A stretch of DNA of 64,000 bases from Klebsormidium nitens (Eukaryota; Streptophyta; Klebsormidiophyceae; Klebsormidiales; Klebsormidiaceae), in assembly GCA_000708835.1 (NCBI GenBank), contig DF237069.1, positions 1 through 64,000 of the forward strand, read 5' to 3'. How positions within the stretch are numbered: the first letter of the stretch is position 1; every line of letters begins with the position of its first letter. Shown here one piece after another: positions 56,401 to 64,000 of this stretch. The notes below the pieces were generated by a model, which was not told where the DNA came from, made no database searches, and saw only the letters and a program-made list of their open reading frames with translations. Position numbers and translations under genes: made by a program.

Positions 56401-59400
56401 TCGTAATGCTCTGTATTGCTTGATAGTCAAGTCTGTCAGATCCATATAGGGAACAGGCATCTTGAACAGATACTTTGGAGGGAGAGTTGTGCTGGGTGAA
56501 AGTTTGCGGAGAACCAGTTTCTGTATCAAGTTTTCAAAGGGAGCATCTAGAAACGAGTTTTGCTCTTTGCTTAGGGGTCAGCTTGTTGACGCGCACCTCC
56601 GGGTGGCTTCCCTCTCCAGTCCCTCTCCCATTTTCATTGCTTCTCACCGGCAGATCCTTTCCTCGCTCTCAAACAGGGACGCTTTCAACAACCCGGCAAC
56701 AACCACGACGCTCCCCACCACTCTTTTCAGCGGGACCTACCTGGTCTATGGCTCCACCAAACTCCTACTGCAGCAGGGTTCGACTTCTTTCGTCGTCGCC
56801 GCCGCGCGTGCGGACCAGCCGGGCCTGTACATATTTACTTACAAGACGACCTACGCCCGGGCATATACCGCCCACATTCTGATCCAGTCGAAGGAGGTGC
56901 CCAATGTTCCCAGTGGACCGGTCGTACTGCCGGGACCGCCCGCGAGCGGGTCTGCCTCCGGGTCGCTATGGGGCGGAACTGTTGGGCAGAATCAGACGTT
57001 TATGATCGTACTTCAGGACAGGTGAGGCGGCAGGTAGCAAGGAAACAGCCGCTCTGACTTCGAGAAAACTGCGGCCTTTGTATTTTCCTGTTTCGTGACG
57101 GAATTAAGGAATGGTGATGAGCTTGCCCCTGAAACCGTTTGTTCTGCGAGACGGCTCCGCATCAGGTTCTTCGCGGACGTCAAGTTGACGTTGAAAGAGG
57201 GTTTTAAAAGAGCTACTAAACACTTCTGTTTGAAGCCTGCTCTGCTATCCGAGTACTTCCAAACGCTTTTGATAATTTCCACGACAAAGTTGTCGCCACC
57301 GCATCTGCTCTCTTGCACCCAGAGCTGAGGGCCTTCGCAAGCAACAAAATCTATATTCTTCCCTTTCTCGTGAAAAGTATGCACTTGTAACCCCACTCTG
57401 GTTCCTCTTGCAGCTTCTTCAACCTCCGCACAGGCGGTGACGTCACTGCCGACCAGCTTGTCGTCAACGTCACCGTCACCAGCGCCGCGACGAAGCAGAC
57501 TGTGGCAGTGCCCTTCCGAGGCCCGACCTTCGACTTCGCCAAGTCCCTGTATACGGTATCCTTCATGACCACAGTCGCGGGGAAATCGACTATCTCTATG
57601 TCCACTGCCGGGATCCCAATCCAGGCGTCCCCCTTCATCGGGAACATGAAGAGCGGTCCCGTCAGCGCTGCCGGCTCCCGGTTGACAGGCGCCGGGCTGG
57701 CGGGGAGCATCGCGACCCTGGCCAGCAGCTTCACCATTCAGGCAGCGTGAGTGAACGGCCAGACTGCCGCTAAGAACGCCTGTTTGACACTTTAGAGAGC
57801 ACTTGTATAGCTGATTCTCTTGGAGATTACTGCCAAAGCGTTCCTTCGTAGTCGAACCTTAAGGTGTCATGTAGGACTTCTTCGGTCAGTGTTTGATAGC
57901 CTTCGAGATTTTCACAAAGGAAGTGTGCTTCAAAGTGCGCTCGAAAGCAGCGACCTGAACTTTGAGATTTTCGTCCTGGTTATGCTTCAATATGCACTTG
58001 AAAGCAGCGACCTTAGCATATCCAGTGACTTTTTGCACGTCGATTCCTCTAGTTCGGCCTCTTGTACCTGTCGTTGCAGATTCACTTTCAGCTTCTCGAT
58101 TGACCCATTTGCACCGGCAGCTTTGGAGCAGGACACGACGCAATCCTTTGTGGATTTCTAGACCCTTGTTTGGTTGCCCCGCTTGTTTGAGTAGTCGCTT
58201 TCTTCCTGGTTATAATCTGCTTTTCCGAAATGCATTTTCTTTCTTTTGTCGGTCTGCTGGCAGATTGATCAAATTTCTCTGTCAATTCTGGTGCACAATC
58301 GCTGGTGCAATTCTCAAGGCAGGACGCAAAGCTGGTCGAATAAAACATAATGTGAGCCGCCTGCCTGATGCTTTGGCACAACCTGAAACTGTCGCTTCGC
58401 TCTGCTTTCTCCTCCAGCGACGTCTATGGCAACGCCGAGACAACCGGCGGCAGCAATTTCCTGGTCAGCCCCCTGGGCACTTCATGCACCCCGGCCACGT
58501 GCTCCGCTTACGTCACCGACAATGCTGATGGCACCTACACCGTCTCCTACAACTTTACGAGCAACGGCACTTACCATATGGCCGTCACGCTCGACGGCCA
58601 GCCAGTGGGTACTGCGAACAGCGTCAGCAGCCCCCTCACGCTGGAGATCCTCAGCCCGACCGCGAACCGGCCGATCGACGTCAGCAAGACCCTGGTTTCC
58701 GGCGTCGGGCTAGCCGGAACGACGGCCGGAACGGCTGCCGCCTTCAAGATCACGACCATGGACGCCAACTCGATCCCGCTCATCCAGGGGGGTGTCGATT
58801 TCCAGCTGATTCTGGCCCCCAGCGCCAACACGACCTCAAACATTGTGGACAACAAGGACGGAACGTACCTGGTCGTATATACCGGCAAGGTTGCGGGTGG
58901 TTACACCGCCAACCTTCTGATCAACGGAACCATTCCGGTCCCCGCCCTGAACGGAACAAAGCTAACGGTGACTGCGGGGGCCACCGCTCCCAGTACGACA
59001 ACGCTAGCGCCTCCCGGCTTCGCGGCCAACCTGACCGCTGGCCAATCGGCCCAGGCGCTTATAGTTCCGTCAGACGCTTATGGGAACCCGGTTGTGTACG
59101 GACCAGACTATCCCCCGAGCAAGGACGCCTTCTCCATCCGGTTGCTTGACGGGGCTGGAAACACTCTGCGAGACGTCCCGGTTGTCCCCTCGGCAGATCA
59201 GACCTTCCGCCCGTCGATGGAGCTCACGAAAAGCGGCGTCTATTCGCTCCAAGTTCTTCTCGCCCAGCAACCGATAGCCGGATGGAAGTCCCCGGTGACC
59301 GTTTCCCCGAGCCCTATCAGCGTCACCAAGAGCTTCGTCTTGGGCTCGAATCTGGGCGAAGGTTCGGCCGGGGCGCTAAAAAGAGTCGGCGTGTCGCTTC

Positions 59401-62400
59401 TCGACGACTTCGGCAACCAGATCAGCGCCGCCAATGGGGCGACGTGCGCGATAACGCTCGCCTCACTCGATGGGCCAAGTGTTACGGCGCCCTGCACGGA
59501 CGCTGGCGGACAGTTTCTGGCGGTAGCGCTTCTGAACACTTCCGGCAGCTACCAGATGACCGCTTCTGCTTCGTACGGCGGTCCAAACGTGACCCTCACT
59601 TCGGGGGTCCCAGATCCTGTCACCATCCAAGCTGGGCTGCCGGCCGCTGCGCAAACCACTGTGTCCGGTATGGGCGTAACCCTCGGGGGCCAAGCGGGAA
59701 GACCTTCCAGCTTTTTGATCGCGGTTAAGGACGATTGGGGTAACTCAGTCGCTAACCCATCCCCGGACGGTGTGGGAGTCACGGTTACAAACGTTGTAAG
59801 CGGCAAAGAAACCTCCGGCACCGTGACCCAAGCGGAAACGGGCCGTTGAAGGCCTCCTACTACGTGACGTCAGCCGGTACCTACCAGGTTGCCGTGCGGG
59901 TGAACTCGGTGCTGATCGCCTCCGGTCAGAACATCCTAGTGAACTTCACTGCTGCGGCGACCAGTGCGGACAACTCCTACGCCCGCCTCGGGGGATCCCT
60001 CTCAAGTCCCCAGTTAACAAAGGGGATGGTGTTCACCGTTACAGCGGGCCAACAGAACAAGCTGATTGTGAGCACAATCGACGTTTTCGGGAACCCTCAG
60101 GTGGACCAGAGGGGGGTGGCGTGGCGGAACGATAGTTTCATGGTGACGTTGGACCCACCAACGGCGGCAGACAACAGTGCCACAGGCGCAGTGTGCAGCG
60201 AAGCTATCAGCAACAACGATGGTGAGCTGTCATCAGTGTGCCTTTGTAAGCGGGAATCTTTTCTTTTCAGAGATTGGCACTTCGACGTCTTCAAACGTCT
60301 GGCGGTCGAAAGTAATTTTTAATAGAAACTTGAACGAGCTGCATTGGTTGCTTCATGACCAACTCCACTGATTGCAATCATGCAAAGGTCCTGGAATCTG
60401 GTCGCTTCCGCTCTTGTATAAGAACACTTCGCAAAATTGATTCAAAGCAGAGTTTCGGTCCAAGAAATTCAGCTCTTATGTGAGAATCTTTCCAAAAACG
60501 CACACGGAAGTTTCTATTGGAGAGGTCAAGGACAAGTTTCGTCATGAGATCGACATTCTGACTAACGGTGGCATCTTAGAACGCTTGCCGATCTGCATCT
60601 TCAAAGCTAGAGCAAACGAGATAGTTTCCTGCTTTTACCCTTCTTCTGGCACTGTACCAGTAAGCCCTTTCTTTTCCCTCTTCTTGACAATTGAAGTGGA
60701 CATCACGCGGGTGTAAAGCAAATCGAAAGTCGGTTTCTGCTTACCTTCAGAGAAATCAGTCCAATGTCCAATCATCCCTTCCCTCCCTTCCAGGAACCTA
60801 CACCATCACTTTCGGCGCCAAGAAGACCGTGGCCGCCGCCGGCAATTCTACCTCGGCGCCCATCACTTACTCTCTGGCGGTCACTCTGCTCACCAGCTCC
60901 GTCGGCCCCTCCGCAATCTCCGGCAGCCCCTTCCTCTTTACGCTTCTCCCCGGCCCGATCGACCCCGCCTCCTCCGTCATCACCCCGGCCGGCACCGGCG
61001 AGACGTCCTCCGGGCTGACGTCATCGTTCGTGCTGACGACAGCCGACGTATTCGGCAACCCGGGGCAGTACGTGCCGGGCACCTTTTACAGCATCGACGG
61101 GACGGCTGTGCCCTGGGTGTCGCCGGGCAACGTCACCGGGGCAGGGCCCCGGTTCGCTGTCGTCAACAAATACGATGGTACATATGCGCTTACGCTGACT
61201 ACCACCCAGGCAGGCCGGTACAACGTCACCGTGAGAATGAGCGGGGTGGCGATCGGGACCGGCCAGGGTTCAGGGGTTACTTTCACCGGGCTCGTTATCC
61301 CCCCAGGCCGACGCAAACGCGCCGCTTTCACTGCCAGTGGAGATTGTCTCGGCAGCGCTTCTTGCCGCGCAAGAGCCCCCTCCCGTCTCGTCATCCAGGC
61401 ACGTGACCAGTTCGACAATCCCATCGAGGAGGACCTGACCTCACTGGCCGCCAATCTGACGTCAGCGCTCCAGGTCCGAGCCGGCACTAGCGGCAGCTTC
61501 GTCACCTTTTCCGGGGGGGATGCGGCCTCTGTGTCGCCGGTTCAAGTTGGGGACCCGGGGCAGCTGATCCTTCCGTTCACCCCCTTTAAGGCCGGAATTG
61601 TCGCCGTCTCTCTTGGATTCCCGGATGGAGTGCAGCTCCAGGGGAGTCCGTACTCGGGGGCAGTCACAGCGGGGGATCCCTTAGCAGCCAACTGCGTCGC
61701 TTCCGGTTCCGGTCTGGTGGGCGCCCTCTCGTGCCCCTCCCTTTCGGAATGCCTAGACGCCACCGTTTATCTGACCCCCCGGGACGCAAACCGCAACGCC
61801 GTACTGGACGGGTCTCAGGACGCCACAGCAGCTGCCGCCCTGTGCGCGCGCTTCATCATCGCCTTTTCCACTCCCTCGGATGTGCTCGCGAGTGCATCCC
61901 CCAAGTTCGACACGTCTGCTCAAGGGCGCTGCGTCTTTTCGTACGTCGCGAAAAGCGCCGGTCAGCAGGTGGTAACCGTCACTTTCGACGGGCAGTCCAT
62001 TTCTGGAGGGGGGGTGTACAACGTGGCAATCCAACAGGGGATCGGACTGGCGAGTGCTGCCCAGAGCACGCTTTCCGGTGACGGCATCAATTCCGTCGTC
62101 GTGGCCGGACAAGCCTGCAACCTCACGCTGACGCTCGTCGACGCCAACGGAATCCTGCTGAGGAACGGAACCGCCACGAACGTGACCACCGTGGTGACGT
62201 CAGCGAACGGCACGGACGCAGCACCGGGCGTCCGCTTCGCTGACGCACGCAACGGCCAGTACTTCGCCAGCTTCAGGCCCCTCGTGAGCGGAACCTTTAC
62301 GGTTACCGTTTCCGTCAACGGCCAGCCGTTAGCGGCGTACCCCAACGGCTTTACGACAGCGGTGGCTTCCGGCGCAACGGATCCCCTAACGACGCGCGTT

Positions 62401-63465
62401 GAGATTTCCCCCGCGACGGCAAAGCGCGTGCCCGGTCCCGTAGTCATCCGCATCCTTCCCCGGGACGCGAATTCAAACCCCCTGGACTACCTCATTGCGG
62501 GCCTTGACGCCTTCTCCGTTGTCATAACCCACCCCGACAGCAGCACGGTCACCTTAACCGCCACCCTAACCCAACACAACGGGACCAACGCTTTTACGGC
62601 CAGCTTCGCGCCCCTGCAAGTGGGCGCTTACAAAGCCCAGGTGCTGATGTGCAGCCCCAGCCGGCCGGAACTAGGCGCGGCGACAATCGGAGGGGCTGGT
62701 TACGTCAGCGCTTTTGGCGTGACGTCAGGGTTGCCGGACGCGAGCAAGACGGAGCTGCACTGGCAAGCCCTGGCCGGCATGCAAGGCGTCACCCTGGCCC
62801 GTGCGGGGATTCCCGCGCAGCTGCGCGTGGAGCTCAAGGACACCGGTGAGCGATTCAGTCGTCTTTCTGGGCTGCGATCCATTGAGAAAGGATATGCTTT
62901 TCCTCTGGTAAGCGAGTGTGTGTGTGTGCGGGTGCATCTCAAAGACGAACTTCAATTGCACTGTTTCGAGTTTGTGATAGGTTCCCTACAATACTCTGTG
63001 AGCAGCAGAGTGGATCGTAAGAGGTCCATAAAGCCAGTTGGCGAAGTATCCCCTCAAAATCATCTAACCGTGTCTGAAGCACACTTTCAAACTGACTTCT
63101 GAGACTAAGCCGTTCTCAAACGTCAGAGGCAGCATCGAGGAGCAGCATACGCAGTGTTGTGACAATTGCAGCTTTCTTTTCTTATGTTGCAGACGCAAGC
63201 CTCAAAAGCTTCATTGCTTCTTTGAAATGTGCAGGGGGCAACCGCGTTTCCGTTAGCGATCTGAAGGCCAACCCTCCGACGGCTGCCGTCAGCGCGTCTC
63301 AGAACGCCACCTCCAATGCAACCGTGTCCTGGAACTACGCGCTTGATCCCCTCCTGGGCGACATCTACAACGGCACTTACGTGGCGGTCCAAAGCGGGGA
63401 CAGCGTCTTGGACTTCACCGTCACAAATAAGACCCAGCGCTTCCCCGGCCCTCTGGTGATAGCAG
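41498..63465 (+). CDS. Giant secreted/surface protein: TIG-like, cadherin-like and filamin-type repeats (partial, runs off window)
   Basis: Eighteen exons: 41498-41579, 42149-42193, 42489-42593, 42635-42874, 43401-43856, 44713-44793, 45392-45718, 46538-49190, 49639-50967, 51535-51652, 51903-52215, 52918-54196, 54667-55822, 56677-57021, 57414-57746, 58418-60221, 60794-62845, 63235-63465. They give about 4,317 residues and the last donor (phase 1) points past the window. Exon 1 is a signal peptide (VALLLLAGLLNMLP). Residues about 80-540 hold IPT/TIG-like domains, about 560-1770 cadherin-like beta-sandwich repeats, and about 1915 onward filamin-type repeats. N-glycosylation sequons are frequent, and no transmembrane segment is seen yet, so it is secreted or anchored by a part outside the window. 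Exons 8, 13 and 16 each lack one base for a continuous frame. Exons 2, 3 and 6 are small and less certain. I cannot name a characterised orthologue. Confidence 0.8.
42635..46850 (+). other. IPT/TIG-like domain block of the giant protein
   Basis: Exon 5 opens with IQSVEPAAGPVAGYHHIYVT, the typical strand-turn start of an IPT/TIG immunoglobulin-like fold, and contains CTFQNVT and YVRCKTPP, placing two cysteines as in TIG domains. Exon 4 (WVYCRFGS), exon 7 (FMCSFGQY with VSCLVPL) and the start of exon 8 (ARCIMDQ with VRCVIYP) repeat the paired-cysteine pattern. TIG domains are known from surface receptors such as plexins and fibrocystin. Confidence 0.6.
46797..46800 (+). other. Frame break 1 in exon 8
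   Basis: The frame through VIYPEV continues in another frame as KALTFTLDGF. One missing base in the CC at 46798-46799 explains it, and one extra base also makes the exon length fit its flanking intron phases. An intron is not possible in this space. Confidence 0.8.
46980..50960 (+). other. Cadherin-like beta-sandwich repeats of the giant protein
   Basis: Several repeats start with a short Leu/Phe strand and end with an aromatic strand, as in Pfam PF12733: GAYLGNLTLAGGTITP, FASNVYDYSLTVD, IANLTVLSGG, DASITRFLMQ, DASVSQFGYY, DATLSSMQVSV, and TSLANLTVSVG followed by FASNVYEYAVRVP. About seven copies are visible across exons 8 and 9. This family is common in bacterial surface proteins and some eukaryotic ones; the assignment is by pattern only. 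Confidence 0.55.
54926..54930 (+). other. Frame break 2 in exon 13
   Basis: The run of five C at 54926-54930 separates the frame ending in DVTSRQGTP from the one beginning CWFNFNLTVAG. A sixth C would restore continuity, and exon length then agrees with phases 0 and 2 at its ends. Confidence 0.8.
57902..58015. repeat. Tandem duplication, about 57 bp, two copies, in intron 15 of the giant gene
   Basis: Copies at about 57902-57958 and 57960-58015 share T(C/T)GAGATTTTC, then GCTTCAA-TGC-CT-GAAAGCAGCGACCT, with moderate divergence in the middle. Confidence 0.8.
59843..59844 (+). other. Frame break 3 in exon 16
   Basis: The frame ending VTQAETG meets an immediate stop (59847-59849), while LKASYYVTSAGTYQV continues in another frame. 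One extra C at 59843-59844 joins them and makes the exon length fit phases 2 and 1. Confidence 0.8.
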
Positions 63466-64000
63466 GTAATGCTTTGGAAAATCCATTGCACACTGTGACT
63501 AAAATTTTTTTTGGGTTAATTCGTACGACATCTACACAAGTATCTCGGTATCTAGTACCCACTTTGTTTTTGACGCAGGCAGACCTAGGTTAAGCACGTT
63601 TGTCAGGTCTCGTCGACATGGCCAGTCGCAGAAGAGAGTCGCAACGCGTTCTCTCAAAACGGGATGCGGTGACAATCGAGGGAAAATGCTTTCAAGGGCT
63701 TTGCTCTCGCATCGAGACCAGAGCCCCTGCTGCGTAAGATCGGCCGATTAAAAGGCGGTAGACAAAGGGGTGAACCTCCACGAAACAAAAACCCCTGAAC
63801 AAGTCCTTAGACCGTTTCCGTTTCCTTTCTACGCTTTTGCACGCTTTGGCTTTTCCTGGTCATCACTTTGCCTTTTTCCTGATACACCTTGTCAATGAAT
63901 TCTTCTCCGAAGCTCAAGGAAGGACACGTTAAGAAAGGAATGTGATTCTGGCCTGTTACGATTGTCGTTGTCTTGATTGTGTGAAGCAGAAACTTGGAAC
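63466..64000. other. Intron tail at the right edge
   Basis: After the exon 18 donor (GCAG/GTAATG) no further filamin-type exon is visible. A possible acceptor at about 63578 opens a frame without any filamin pattern. The gene most likely continues beyond the window. Confidence 0.5.

Larger units (their letters stand above)
52918..63465 (+). other. Array of about 16 filamin-type repeats
   Basis: A D-x-x-G/N-N motif recurs: RDKYGNAI, RDRYGNPA, RDAFNNPA, SDVYGNAE, SDAYGNPV, LDDFGNQI, KDDWGNSV, IDVFGNPQ, ADVFGNPG, RDQFDNPI, RDANRNAV, VDANGILL, RDANSNPL and KDTGGNRV, with further weak copies. Each is followed by a strand pattern like DGTY-V-Y or NGQY and G-Y-V-V-x-x-G-x-P, the filamin/ABP280 immunoglobulin fold. 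Here the repeats follow a signal peptide, so they would be extracellular, unlike cytoplasmic filamin. Confidence 0.7.

Noticed and set aside
63197-63234. Earlier acceptor for exon 18 of the giant gene
   Set aside because: A GTTGCAG at about 63192 is also in phase, but the later acceptor recreates the repeat motif KDTGGNRV, so the later one is preferred.
63579-63750. Nineteenth exon of the giant gene
   Set aside because: The acceptor is plausible, but the frame lacks any filamin-type pattern and reads as basic, random sequence; left as intron.

Overview
The window is nuclear DNA of a green-lineage eukaryote, most likely a charophyte (streptophyte) alga such as Klebsormidium; the genus is inferred from memory of the families, not proven here. 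Reasons: many GT-AG introns of 0.1-1.5 kb that are T-rich, separating GC-rich exons whose codons mostly end in G or C; a nuclear gene for a chloroplast NDH assembly factor with a transit peptide; a land-plant-type CYP704/CYP86 P450; plant-type NIPP1, URT1 and YAK1. Exon models were built by hand from reading frame, splice sites and intron phase, and every junction used keeps the frame.

Layout. (1) 516-3326, plus: NIPP1/PPP1R8-like nuclear protein phosphatase-1 regulator with an FHA domain, 4 exons. (2) 6680-4307, minus: CRR6-like chloroplast NDH assembly factor, 4 exons, tail-to-tail with NIPP1. (3) 7652-15372, plus: URT1-like RNA uridylyltransferase with an 885-residue disordered N-terminus, 10 exons, divergent from CRR6 over 971 bp. 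(4) 16812-21740, plus: cytochrome P450 of the CYP86 clan, CYP704-like, 7 exons. (5) 23099-28131, plus: two-domain protein disulfide isomerase ending in KDEL, 11 exons. (6) 29379-37973, plus: YAK1/DYRK-type kinase with a 770-residue disordered tail, 10 exons. (7) 41498 to beyond the right edge, plus: a giant secreted or cell-surface protein of more than 4,300 residues, 18 exons visible, made of a signal peptide, IPT/TIG-like domains, cadherin-like beta-sandwich repeats and a long array of filamin-type repeats.

The genes do not form a pathway: they are separate housekeeping, RNA-decay, signalling, lipid, secretory and surface functions, as expected of a eukaryotic chromosome. The most unusual parts are the giant modular surface protein, with frame-neutral symmetric exons and three single-base frame breaks that all lie in C runs; a set of two-copy tandem duplications of 13-61 bp scattered through introns; and several perfect inverted repeats, the strongest a 54-bp spacerless palindrome at 268-321.
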